Assembly: GCA_021907015.1 (NCBI GenBank)
Contig: CP091064.1
Coordinates: 620,001 to 684,000, forward strand
Direction of reading: 5' to 3'
DNA: 64,000 nt
Source: Pectobacterium sp. PL152
GTDB taxonomy: Bacteria; Pseudomonadota; Gammaproteobacteria; Enterobacterales; Enterobacteriaceae
This document shows positions 8,265-17,364 of this stretch, one piece after another (within the stretch, counting starts at the first letter, position 1; each line of letters opens with the position of its first letter). The notes below the pieces were generated by a model. It ran no database searches. It had not been told where the DNA came from and was given only the letters and a program-made list of their open reading frames with translations. Made by a program: the position numbers and the translations under genes.

Positions 8265-9137
8265 ATGCCATCTGTTCAGGAACTTCAAACCGCAATTTCC
8301 AATATGTCTATATGGCGTAAAGGTGATCAACGTGCGCCTCATAAGCCATTGTTGCTGCTTTATGTCCTATCGGCCTATCAGCAAGGACACCCGCGCCTGT
8401 TTCACTATGGCGACGAAATCCGTCCGCAACTCTTGGCACTTTTAAACAGCTTTGGGCCACAGCGACGCGCTCATTACCCTGAAATGCCATTCTGGCGACT
8501 GAAGGGAGATGGTTTTTGGCAGTTGCAGAACGGCGAGCATTGTTCACCGCAGAAAGGGAGTAAAGAGCCGCCAAACCGCGAGCTGATTCAGCACGATGTC
8601 ATGGGGGGATTTAATGAAGCCAGCTATCAACTATTATGCAAACAACCTCAACTTATCGATAAACTGGCTCAGCAGATTTTAAGCGAGCATTTTCCTGAAA
8701 GTGTTCAGGACGTAATTGCCAACCGCCTGGAGCTGTCGCTAGATGATGTACGCAAGTCTCGCGATCCTCATTTCCGTCAAACGGTACTACGTGCGTATCA
8801 ATACCGCTGTGCGGTCTGCGGTTATGATTTACGACATGATACAACGCCTGTCGGCCTCGAGGCGGCGCACATCAAATGGAAGCAATACGGTGGCCCTTGC
8901 ACCGTGACCAACGGATTGGCCTTGTGCTCAGTACATCACTCTGCGTTTGATATTGGCGTTATCGGTATTGATGACAGTATGAAGTTGATGGTTTCTGAAG
9001 GCGTGAATGGCAGCAAGATCGTCGAAAGGCTATTCTGGGATTTTGAGGAAAAACCGCTGTTTCTGCCTAAAAAGCGGGAGTATTACCCGCTTGAGCAGTT
9101 TGTGGAATGGCATCGAGGGCAGGTTTTTAGGGGGTGA
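8265..9137 (+). CDS. Phosphorothioate-sensing HNH restriction endonuclease (SBD-HNH)
   Basis: A 290-residue protein with an N-terminal sulfur-binding-domain pattern (H-K-P-L-L-L-L-Y near residue 25, then P-F-W-R-L and D-G-F-W near 75-87) and a C-terminal HNH nuclease. The nuclease shows C-A-V-C-G-Y-D, then E-A-A-H-I-K, then N-G-L-A-L-C-x-x-H-H-x-x-F-D. This is the layout of type IV enzymes such as ScoMcrA that cut DNA carrying phosphorothioate links made by Dnd systems. No dnd genes lie in this window, as expected for an enzyme that attacks foreign modified DNA. ATG at 8265 is preferred to an upstream TTG at 8220, though neither has a strong ribosome site. Confidence 0.75.
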   Translation: MPSVQELQTAISNMSIWRKGDQRAPHKPLLLLYVLSAYQQGHPRLFHYGDEIRPQLLALLNSFGPQRRAHYPEMPFWRLKGDGFWQLQNGEHCSPQKGSKEPPNRELIQHDVMGGFNEASYQLLCKQPQLIDKLAQQILSEHFPESVQDVIANRLELSLDDVRKSRDPHFRQTVLRAYQYRCAVCGYDLRHDTTPVGLEAAHIKWKQYGGPCTVTNGLALCSVHHSAFDIGVIGIDDSMKLMVSEGVNGSKIVERLFWDFEEKPLFLPKKREYYPLEQFVEWHRGQVFRG

Positions 9138-9313
9138 ATATCACTTCAAAAGCTCATTTAGATTTAAGCGCATACTTTAGGTTATGTGAATTGTTCAATC
9201 CCCCCTTCACCTTAATTTATTCATATTTAAGTATAAATATTTAAGCTAATATTTAATTTTTCCAGATTACTGAATTATAATTGGACTAATTGTGTACACC
9301 ATAGAGTCAGGCC
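9138..9313 (+). promoter_or_regulatory. AT-rich promoter region of the regulator operon
   Basis: This gap between the HNH gene and the HTH/activator operon is very AT-rich and contains an 8-bp palindrome GTGTACAC at 9292-9299, about 15 bases before the HTH start codon. It could be an operator for the HTH protein. I cannot assign -35/-10 boxes with confidence. Confidence 0.35.
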
Positions 9314-9523
9314 ATGATTCGTTGCCATCTCGCCCGCCTTATGGGAGAGCGAAAAATGTAGATCTCCGATGTTTTGCGTGAAACAGACCTTAGCCGAAAT
9401 ACTGTGACGCTAATGTATAAGGAGATGGCGCAGAAGATCGACATCGAGGCTTTGGATAAACTTTGTCGCCTATTTGAATGTGAAGTGGCTGATACGCTGG
9501 AGTTTACGGATGAGCAAGGATAA
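9314..9523 (+). pseudogene. Small XRE-type HTH regulator with in-frame amber codon
   Basis: Read from ATG 9314 to TAA 9521-9523 the frame gives 69 codons that match the small Cro/CI-type HTH family: start M-I-R-C-H-L-A-R-L-M-G-E-R-K-M, then L-R-E-T-D-L-S-R-N-T-V-T, then I-D-I-E-A-L-D-K-L-C-R-L-F. Codon 16 (9359-9361) is TAG where family members usually have a basic residue. A single base change from CGG or AGG would explain it. The stop would truncate the protein before the DNA-binding helices. The frame overlaps the start of the next gene by 14 bases, so the two were built as a translationally coupled pair. It could be a real nonsense mutation, a sequencing error or a suppressed codon. Confidence 0.75.
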
Positions 9524-11009
9524 GCCCCATACGCTGGTCAGTTGGATTGGAGGGAATGACCTCAAAGCCACCGGCAGTTCTGAAGCCTATGACCAAGCGC
9601 TTGGTCCGATTGCTGCGACGCTTATAGCGCAACCATTTGATACCGTAGAGCTGCTTTACAACTACCCGGAACATCAGGTGAAACCCTACTTGGCCTGGTT
9701 GCAGGGGCTAATTTCCACACCGATCCGTGCTCATTCTATTTCGCTCTCTTCGCCGGTAAACTTCGGTGAAATCTATCTCCAGGTCGATCTGCAACTATCC
9801 AGGCTTACCGCAGAGGGATCCGAGTTATTCCTCCTGTTAAGCCCTGGTACGCCAGCCATGCAGGCAGTGTGGATCTTACTGGGTAAGACCCGTTATCCCT
9901 GCCAGTTTTACCAATCATCCATTGAGCAGGGTGTCCAGCAAGTCGATATCCCCTTTGAGCTTTCCGCAGAATATCTGCCCGCCGCTAAAAATATCGGTAG
10001 TGAAAAGATTAGCCAACTAGCAAAAACCAGTCCCCCTATCAATGCGGCCTTTGACAATATTGTCACCCGAAATCCCCATATGCAGTATCTAAAAATGCAG
10101 GCACAAATACTGGCAGAACGTGAGGTGCCAGTACTGATTTATGGGGAGACTGGTACAGGTAAAGAGCTCTTTGCCCGTGCTATTCATAATGCAAGTCATA
10201 GGGCCAGCAAGCCATTTGTGCCGGTTAACTGCGGCGCCATTCCAACCGAGCTGGTTGATTCAATCCTCTTCGGTCATAAGAAAGGTGCCTTCACTGGTGC
10301 CTTAGCCGACAAGGTTGGTTTATTCGAGCAAGCAAATGGCGGGACGCTTTTTCTGGATGAATTTGGCGAGTTGGAACCCAGTATACAAGTGCGTTTATTG
10401 CGCGTGTTGCAGGAAGGAACATTCATCCCTGTCGGCGGCATAAAAGAACAAAAGGTCGACGTTCGCCTGATTACGGCGACTCACCGTAACCTGATGAGCG
10501 AAGTCGTCAATGGTAACTTTAGGGAAGATCTGTTCTACCGCGTCGCGGTTGGCGTGCTACATTTGCCGCCCCTGAGAGAACGTGCCGGGGATGTGTCACT
10601 ACTAGCAGATAGTCTTGTTAACGCGATGAGTATCCATGACCCAATGCTTAGGCATAAAAAAATTTCTCCTGACGCAAAGAATCTTATCCTGCAATACGCT
10701 TGGCGAGGAAATGTGCGTGAATTGCAATCCACATTGTTACGCGCGGCTCTTTGGTGCCAAGGTGATAATATTACCGCCACGGATATCCGTCAGGCGCTGT
10801 TTCATATGCCAGAGAGAGAAACAAGATTGATGGAAAAAGATGTTTCACAAGGTGTTGATATACAGGAAATTATTGGAAATATTGCTGCAAATTATATCCG
10901 TAAAGCGTTGGAGCATAGCGGCCAGAACAAGACTAGGGCAGCAAAGCTACTGGGGTTGAAAAACTACCAAACACTGAATAATTGGATGGAAAAGTACGGT
11001 ATTTCTTAG
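9510..11009 (+). CDS. RtcR-like sigma-54 activator with CARF-like sensor domain
   Basis: A 499-residue transcription activator. Residues 1-170 form an RtcR-type, CARF-like Rossmann sensor: strand-loop V-S-W-I-G-G-N-D and later F-L-L-L-S-P-G-T-P-A-M-Q, the kind of glycine/threonine loop that binds nucleotides in CARF proteins. Residues about 195-430 are the AAA+ sigma-54 module with Walker A G-E-T-G-T-G-K-E, the sigma-54 contact loop G-A-F-T-G-A and Walker B F-L-D-E-F-G-E. The C-terminus is a Fis-like HTH (N-K-T-R-A-A-K-L-L-G-L). ATG 9510 lies inside the upstream HTH frame, suggesting coupling. It ends 13 bp before a sigma-54 promoter that faces hsdR, so the restriction operon is its probable target. 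Confidence 0.9.
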   Translation: MSKDKPHTLVSWIGGNDLKATGSSEAYDQALGPIAATLIAQPFDTVELLYNYPEHQVKPYLAWLQGLISTPIRAHSISLSSPVNFGEIYLQVDLQLSRLTAEGSELFLLLSPGTPAMQAVWILLGKTRYPCQFYQSSIEQGVQQVDIPFELSAEYLPAAKNIGSEKISQLAKTSPPINAAFDNIVTRNPHMQYLKMQAQILAEREVPVLIYGETGTGKELFARAIHNASHRASKPFVPVNCGAIPTELVDSILFGHKKGAFTGALADKVGLFEQANGGTLFLDEFGELEPSIQVRLLRVLQEGTFIPVGGIKEQKVDVRLITATHRNLMSEVVNGNFREDLFYRVAVGVLHLPPLRERAGDVSLLADSLVNAMSIHDPMLRHKKISPDAKNLILQYAWRGNVRELQSTLLRAALWCQGDNITATDIRQALFHMPERETRLMEKDVSQGVDIQEIIGNIAANYIRKALEHSGQNKTRAAKLLGLKNYQTLNNWMEKYGIS

Positions 11010-11022
11010 TGTCTGAATAAAC

Positions 11023-11040
11023 TTGGCACAACCTTTGCTA
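11023..11040 (+). promoter_or_regulatory. Sigma-54 (-24/-12) promoter ahead of hsdR
   Basis: TTGGCAC, four bases, then TTTGCTA: the invariant GG (11025-11026) and GC (11037-11038) are exactly 10 bases apart, as required for RpoN promoters (consensus TGGCAC-N5-TTGC). The element is 47 bp upstream of the hsdR start and directly downstream of the gene for a GAFTGA-type activator. The activator's own binding sites are not obvious and may lie within its coding region. Confidence 0.85.
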
Positions 11041-11087
11041 AACATTATACATGTAGAGCGTGGGCCAGCAGGGGCATAAAAATTATT

Positions 11088-14000
11088 ATGAAATCAACTA
11101 ATTTTGAATTCTTACGACCTGAGAACGATGTGCTTGCCAACCTCGGGGGTCTGGCCGAGGCGGTACTGCATATTGATCCCGGCAGTACCCTCACCCGCCT
11201 ACGTAGTTTTGCTGAAGAGCTGACCAAAGTCATTTATAAGGAAGAACGGCTGCCGCGCATGCCGCAATCCAGCTTCTATGAACTGACCAAAAGCCCGGTT
11301 TTCAAAAGCTGTGTCAGTAAATCGCTGATTAACCAAATCAATTTTTTGCGTATTCAAGGTAATGATACCGCTCATGGCGCAGAAGGCAATGTGCATAATG
11401 CTCAAATGGCACTGGGTACTGCGTACCAGTTGGCCATGTATATGGGCGTTAAGTACTACAGTAAGAAAAAAGATCAGATTCCCGCGTTAGTCGAGGTAAC
11501 AGACCCTACGGTAAGGCTAAATCAGCTACAAAAATCCGTTTCAAGCTACGAAAAAGAACTGCAAAAACAGCAGGAAGCACTCGAACGCGTGATGGAGCAA
11601 TTGGAGCATGAGCGCACCAAAAATATCGATAAACTTGAGCTTCCTGCAACGTTGGACCGACAAAAACGCCAGCAACAGAGCCAGCAAGTGGCCGACAGTC
11701 TGCAATGGAACGAAGCCAAAACCCGTGCGCTATTGGTCGATACCATGCTGTTGCAAGCCGGTTGGGATATCCACAACCCTGATCAGGTTGGTCAGGAATT
11801 TGAAGTGATCTTTCCCAACAATCCCTCAGGCAAAGGTCGGGTGGATTACGTGCTATGGGGCGATAACGGTCACCCGCTTGCCGTTATTGAAGCGAAAAAA
11901 TCGGGTAATACCAATCTGCAAGCCGGTCGAGAGCAGGCTCGTCTCTATGCTGATGCTTTTGAGCACATGGGCTATCAACGGCCAGTAATTTTCTATTCCA
12001 ACGGCTATGAAACCTTCATTTGGGACGATCACCAGTACAATACCTATCGCCCGGTGTATGGCTTCTACAGTAAGGACAGCTTGGACTATCTGATCTACCA
12101 ACGCCATTACCGCACCGCTGAATTGGAAAAATTCAACCCGGAGCTTAGCATTGCTGACCGCCCTTATCAGATCGAAGCCATTAAAACGGTCGCGGCCCAC
12201 TTCCAGAACCAGCGCCGCAAGGCGTTGATTATTCAGGCGACCGGTACAGGAAAAACCCGTGTTGCCATTGCACTGGCTGAATTACTGCTTCGCACTGGCT
12301 GGGCCAAACGTGTTCTGTTTTTGTGTGACCGTAAAGAACTGCGAGTTCAGGCCGACGACGCTTTTAAGCAAAATCTGCCTTCAGAGCCACGCTGTGTGAT
12401 TGGTGAAATCAACAAGATTGATAAAAGTGCTCGTATCTATATTGCCACTTACCCCGGCATGATGAACCGCTTCGCTCAACTAGATGTGGGCTTCTTTGAT
12501 CTGATCATTGCGGATGAATCCCATCGCAGTATCTACAATAAATACCGCGATCTGTTCGATTACTTCGATGCGCTACAAGTAGGCCTAACAGCGACCCCGG
12601 TGAAATTTATCAGTCGCAATACGTTCGATATATTCGATTGTGAAACCACTGACCCAACGTTTGAATTCGGGCTGGATGCAGCGATTAACAACGAACCACC
12701 CTATTTGGTACCGTTCCGGGTTAAAGACCTCACCACTGACTTCCTGCGTGATGGTATCCACTACAATGACCTCACCGAAGAGCAGAAGCGCCAACTAGAA
12801 GAAGACTTAGGCGATGAAGAGGCCCGTAACACTACTGTTGCAGGTAAAGACATTGGCCGTAAGATCTTCAGTGAAGATACTGACCGCATTATTCTGGAAA
12901 ATCTGATCAACAATGGCATCAGAGATGAAACTGGCTCGCTGGTCGGTAAAACCATTATCTTTGCCCAACGGCAGGAGCATGCCGAGCATCTGGAAAAACT
13001 GTTCTGTAAGCTGTACCCGCAGTATGGTACCAAGGTGTGTAAGGTCATCCATAATGCGATTCCTCATGTAGGAAGCCTGATCAAAGAGTTCAAAAAAGCG
13101 GATAATGCGTTTCGTATTGCGATATCGGTCGACATGCTCGATACGGGCATTGACGTGCCCGAAGTGGTCAATTTGGTGTTTGCTAAGCCTGTAAAAAGCT
13201 GGGTGAAATTTTGGCAGATGATTGGCAGAGGTACGCGCCTACGGCCCCATCTTTTCGGGCCTGACAAACACAAAACCGAATTCCTGATTTTTGACCATTA
13301 CGGCAACTTCGATTTCTTTGAAGAGGAATATCAGGAGCCAGAAAACACTGGCGGCAAATCCTTGCTGCAAACCACCTTCGAAGCCCGATTTGAGCTGGCT
13401 CAAGCTGCCTTACAACAAAACCATGCGGTAGCCTTCGATGCAGCGATTGAATTACTGCGTGCCGATATTAACGACCTGCCAGACACCAGTATTGCAGTAA
13501 AACGCGAATTACGGGTCGTACACCAGCTACAACAAACCGATTTACTGAAGCGCTTTGACGCTAAAACTCAGTATCTACTGGTCAGTAATATCGCACCATT
13601 AATGTCAGCCCGAGTGTTGCGTGACAAACATGCGATACAGTTGGACAAGCTTATCGCCAACTTAGAGCGTAATCTGGTAATGCAAGCCAGTGGCTTCGAT
13701 GATGGTCGAGATCAGCTGTTGGCTGAACTTGATACGCTGGCTGTCAACATCCAGGCTGTGCGCCAGAAAGATGCTATCATCGCGGAAGTACGTAGTACCG
13801 ATTTCTGGCAAGATCCCACGATTGATAAGCTGGAAAAAGCCCGTAAAGAACTGCGCGGCATTATGAAATACCGCCGCAGCGGCAGCGGTGGTGTATATGC
13901 TATGCCAGCAACAAAAACAGGTGACTCAGGTCTGCAAGTAAAAGAGCGCGAGGCAATCTTCTCAGGTGCTAATGAAGCCATGATCTATCGCCGCAGACTC

Positions 14001-14459
14001 AAAGATATTCTGGATAAAATGATCGCAGTTAACCCCACGTTGCAGAAAATTCATAAAGGTGAACCCATTGCCGAGTCAGAGCTGATAACGCTTACCTCGA
14101 CCATCCTTACTAGCCATCCGAGTGTGAGTTTGGAGGTACTGAATGAATTCTATGGCCGCACTGCTGATCAACTGCACCTGACGGTACGTGAGATTATAGG
14201 GCTGGATCCGCAAGCCATTGAAGACCACTTCAAAGGTTTTCTGCACACCCATCCAGCACTCACCGCTAAGCAGGTACGCTTTATGAACTTGCTGAAGAAC
14301 CATATCGCCCAGCACGGTTCTATCGTGATCGACACACTATACGAAAAACCTTTTATTTCCGTTTCGCATGAGGGTGTTGATGGAGTCTTCCCTCCCGGTG
14401 ACGTCGACGAATTGATAGCTGTCTTAGAGCCATTTTTGAAGCAGGAAGATGCCCGTTGA
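11088..14459 (+). CDS. hsdR: Type I restriction endonuclease subunit R
   Basis: A 1123-residue HsdR, the motor and nuclease subunit of a type I restriction-modification complex. It begins with a DUF4145-like domain (to about residue 140) and a coiled coil (about 150-200). The PD-(D/E)XK nuclease is at about 230-270 (V-D-Y-V-L-W then E-A-K-K). An SF2 translocase follows with Walker A A-T-G-T-G-K-T near 385, D-E-S-H near 470, T-A-T-P near 500 and Q-M-I-G-R-G-T-R near 710. All catalytic motifs are present. The next gene, hsdM, is 119 bp away, with a small 7-bp hairpin (14491-14507) between. Transcription probably starts at the sigma-54 promoter. Confidence 0.95.
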   Translation: MKSTNFEFLRPENDVLANLGGLAEAVLHIDPGSTLTRLRSFAEELTKVIYKEERLPRMPQSSFYELTKSPVFKSCVSKSLINQINFLRIQGNDTAHGAEGNVHNAQMALGTAYQLAMYMGVKYYSKKKDQIPALVEVTDPTVRLNQLQKSVSSYEKELQKQQEALERVMEQLEHERTKNIDKLELPATLDRQKRQQQSQQVADSLQWNEAKTRALLVDTMLLQAGWDIHNPDQVGQEFEVIFPNNPSGKGRVDYVLWGDNGHPLAVIEAKKSGNTNLQAGREQARLYADAFEHMGYQRPVIFYSNGYETFIWDDHQYNTYRPVYGFYSKDSLDYLIYQRHYRTAELEKFNPELSIADRPYQIEAIKTVAAHFQNQRRKALIIQATGTGKTRVAIALAELLLRTGWAKRVLFLCDRKELRVQADDAFKQNLPSEPRCVIGEINKIDKSARIYIATYPGMMNRFAQLDVGFFDLIIADESHRSIYNKYRDLFDYFDALQVGLTATPVKFISRNTFDIFDCETTDPTFEFGLDAAINNEPPYLVPFRVKDLTTDFLRDGIHYNDLTEEQKRQLEEDLGDEEARNTTVAGKDIGRKIFSEDTDRIILENLINNGIRDETGSLVGKTIIFAQRQEHAEHLEKLFCKLYPQYGTKVCKVIHNAIPHVGSLIKEFKKADNAFRIAISVDMLDTGIDVPEVVNLVFAKPVKSWVKFWQMIGRGTRLRPHLFGPDKHKTEFLIFDHYGNFDFFEEEYQEPENTGGKSLLQTTFEARFELAQAALQQNHAVAFDAAIELLRADINDLPDTSIAVKRELRVVHQLQQTDLLKRFDAKTQYLLVSNIAPLMSARVLRDKHAIQLDKLIANLERNLVMQASGFDDGRDQLLAELDTLAVNIQAVRQKDAIIAEVRSTDFWQDPTIDKLEKARKELRGIMKYRRSGSGGVYAMPATKTGDSGLQVKEREAIFSGANEAMIYRRRLKDILDKMIAVNPTLQKIHKGEPIAESELITLTSTILTSHPSVSLEVLNEFYGRTADQLHLTVREIIGLDPQAIEDHFKGFLHTHPALTAKQVRFMNLLKNHIAQHGSIVIDTLYEKPFISVSHEGVDGVFPPGDVDELIAVLEPFLKQEDAR

Positions 14460-14578
14460 TAAAAAACCAATGGCAATGATTGAAGTACAAGAGAGACGCA
14501 GTCTCTCACATTCAGTAATCGTAGAGTGGATAAGCGCCGCAATAGCGTATCCAGCACATTTAAATATCAGAGAAAAAA

Positions 14579-16183
14579 ATGCTAACAGGTCAAATACGTA
14601 ACGATATCGACAAACTCTGGGAAAAATTCTGGACTGGCGGTATCACCAACCCCTTAACGGTTATTGAGCAAATCAGCTACCTGATGTTTGCCCGTATGCT
14701 CGACATGCAGGAAGACCTGGCCGAGCGTAAAGCAAGCCGTACCAGTAAAGACTTTGATCGCCTGTTCCCTAATACACCCGCGGGGCAGTTGCTGCGTTGG
14801 AAAAACTTTAAAAACCTCAGCGGTAAAGAACTGCACAAGCATCTTAAGGAAAACGTTTTCCCTTATTTTGCTAAACTTGGCAAGAAATCTGATGAGCAAG
14901 ATGGTTTAGGTCACAGCGGCAGTGCCATCAAAGCCCTGGGACATATTGGCGAATATATGCAAGATGCCGATCTTGAAATTAAAAACGAATCGGTACTGGT
15001 CAGCGCGGTGGAGATGGTGGATGCATTACCACTGACTCAAAACGATATAAAAGGCGATATTTACGAATACCTGCTCAGCAAACTGACCACCGCCGGTATC
15101 AATGGCCAATTCCGTACTCCACGTCATATTATCGATGCCATGATCGAACTGGCAGCTCCTCAGCCCACTGAAACGATCTGTGACCCGGCCTGCGGTACCG
15201 CCGGATTTCTCGCCCGCACCATGGAATACCTAAACCGTGTACATTCCAGTAAGGCCGGTGTTTTTGCAGACGAAGAAGGCAACAAGTACTATTCTGGTGA
15301 CCTGTTAGAGCCTTACCGAAACCATATCAACAAACAGATGTTCTGGGGCTTCGATTTCGACACCACGATGCTGCGCGTCAGCAGTATGAATATGGCGTTG
15401 CACGGGGTAAATGGGGCCAATATTCTCTATCAGGACAGTTTGAGTAAATCAATTAAAGAAAACTTTCCTCAGCAGGAAGAAAACTTCTTCGATGTGATAC
15501 TTGCCAACCCGCCCTTCAAAGGTAGCCTGGACGAAACCAACACCAACCCCGATGTGCTGGGCCTGGTAAAAACCAAAAAAACTGAACTGCTATTTGTTGC
15601 CCATATTCTGCGAGCACTTAAGCTCGGTGGTCGCGCCGCCGTTATCGTGCCCGATGGCGTGTTATTCGGCTCTAGCAATGCCCACCAACAACTGCGCAAA
15701 GAACTAATCGAAAATAACCAGCTTGAAGGTATTGTTAGCCTGCCTAGTGGAGTGTTTAAACCCTATGCTGGTGTCAGCACCGCCATTCTGATGTTTACCA
15801 AAGGGGGGGCTACTGATCGGGTCTGGTTCTATGACCTGCAGGCTGACGGTTATTCATTAGACGATAAGCGCACACCGCTGAAAGGCAAAGATGGCAACGA
15901 CCTACCCGATGCTATCGCTAAGTGGAAGCAATATTGTGCTTTGGTGCAGAAGAATGCCTCTGCCCAAGAGATCCACAGCACCTTTGGTGATAAAACGCAA
16001 AAGACCTTCGTGGTGGATGTCAAAGATATTGCCACCAACAAATTTGATCTCTCTATCAACCGCTACAAAGAAGTGGTGTATGCAGAAGAAGCGTTTGAGG
16101 ACCCAAAGAAGATTCTGCAAAAGCTGAAAGCGCTGGAAAGCGAGATTATGGCGGATCTGGATGAGTTGGAGGGAATGCTGTGA
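14579..16183 (+). CDS. hsdM: Type I DNA methyltransferase subunit M
   Basis: A 534-residue N6-adenine methyltransferase subunit. The N-terminal helical HsdM_N domain covers about residues 1-140. The SAM-binding motif D-P-A-C-G-T-A-G-F-L is near 201 and the catalytic N-P-P-F near 312. The C-terminal tail is helical (A-L-E-S-E-I-M-A-D-L-D-E). It needs HsdS for sequence recognition. Its TGA stop overlaps the GTG start of hsdS, showing tight coupling. The gene is intact, so methylation should depend only on the state of hsdS. Confidence 0.95.
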   Translation: MLTGQIRNDIDKLWEKFWTGGITNPLTVIEQISYLMFARMLDMQEDLAERKASRTSKDFDRLFPNTPAGQLLRWKNFKNLSGKELHKHLKENVFPYFAKLGKKSDEQDGLGHSGSAIKALGHIGEYMQDADLEIKNESVLVSAVEMVDALPLTQNDIKGDIYEYLLSKLTTAGINGQFRTPRHIIDAMIELAAPQPTETICDPACGTAGFLARTMEYLNRVHSSKAGVFADEEGNKYYSGDLLEPYRNHINKQMFWGFDFDTTMLRVSSMNMALHGVNGANILYQDSLSKSIKENFPQQEENFFDVILANPPFKGSLDETNTNPDVLGLVKTKKTELLFVAHILRALKLGGRAAVIVPDGVLFGSSNAHQQLRKELIENNQLEGIVSLPSGVFKPYAGVSTAILMFTKGGATDRVWFYDLQADGYSLDDKRTPLKGKDGNDLPDAIAKWKQYCALVQKNASAQEIHSTFGDKTQKTFVVDVKDIATNKFDLSINRYKEVVYAEEAFEDPKKILQKLKALESEIMADLDELEGML

Positions 16184-17352
16184 GCTGGCCTTTAGGAAGA
16201 GTTTCGAAATTGCTGAAGTTATTTCCGGATTTGCTTTCAAAAGCGAATGGTTCGGTACGGGTGATGCGAAAGTTATTCGGATTGGTGATCTCAAGAACGA
16301 TCGAATTGATCTTAATGGTGCCGTGACCTTTGATAAAAACGTTAACAAAGTTCGTGAACAGTTTATAATCAGAAACGCCGATATTTTAATGGCTCTATCT
16401 GGAGCTACCGTTGGAAAAATTGCAGTTGCTGATTCAGAGTCTGAGGGGCATATTTAAATCAACGAGTAGCAATTATTCGAGGCAAATGCTATGAAAATAC
16501 TGAGTATTTAAAATACGTATTTTCTGGAGGTCTGCTTCAAAAATTACTTCTAAATGCCGGTGGAGCTGCCCAGCCAAATCTTAGCCCAAAAGATTTGGCT
16601 GGGATGGAAATCCCTCCCCCCTCTAAACGAACAAAAACGCATCGCCGCCATACTTGATAAAGCCGATGCTATCCGTCGAAAGCGCCAACAAGCCATCCAG
16701 CTCGCAGATGACTTTCTACGCTCTGTGTTTCTGGATATGTTTGGTGATCCGGTGACGAATCGAAGGGATTTCCCGTTGGTACAATCCGTGATCTTGTTGC
16801 AACTGCTAATTATGGTTCTTCTGCAAAAGCATCAGAAGTAAGTGGTGATTACCCTATATTAAGGATGGGAAATATAACCTATAATGGTGCTATCGATGTT
16901 TCAGATCTGAAATATATCACCCTAAATGAAAAAGAAAAGCTAAAATATTTAGTTGCCAAGGGTGATTTACTTTTCAACAGAACAAATAGCAAGGAACTTG
17001 TTGGTAAAACTGCTGTATACGACAGAGATGAACCAGTCGCGATTGCAGGATATTTGATTAGGGTAAGAACGAATGATAAAGGAAATAGTTATTACTTGTC
17101 AGGATACTTAAACTCTTCGCACGGAAAAAAACCTTGCAGAACATGTGTAAAAGTATTGTTGGCATGGCAAATATCAATGCTCAGGAAATGCAAGATATCC
17201 CAATTATTATTCCTCCAATAGAATTACAAAATTGCTATCAACATATTGTGGTATCAACTAAATCAAAATTGATAACACATAGAACCGCGTTGAAATACGA
17301 TGAAGAGCTATTTAGCTCTCTAAGCCAGAAAGCGTTTTCAGGCCAACTATAG
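16180..17352 (+). pseudogene. hsdS: Type I specificity subunit S with five frameshifts
   Basis: Reading across frames reconstructs a full HsdS of about 391 residues: two target-recognition domains, each followed by a conserved helix. The first domain ends near [16 protein letters not shown] and the second near S-L-S-Q-K-A-F-S-G-Q-L. The frame breaks five times: at the A-run 16207-16209, the G-run 16445-16448, the C-run 16616-16621 (one base too many), the GG at 16778-16779 and the A-run 17125-17131. All are homopolymers, and correcting them restores an exact multiple of three (1176 nt). HsdS sets the DNA site for both HsdM and HsdR. If the breaks are real, the type I system cannot work. Sequencing error is at least as likely. 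Confidence 0.85.
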
Positions 17353-17364
17353 GAGTGAGTCCAA

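Noticed and set aside
14491..14507. 7-bp hairpin between hsdR and hsdM as a terminator
   Set aside because: Short stem with no T-tract; the operon is likely to be read through.
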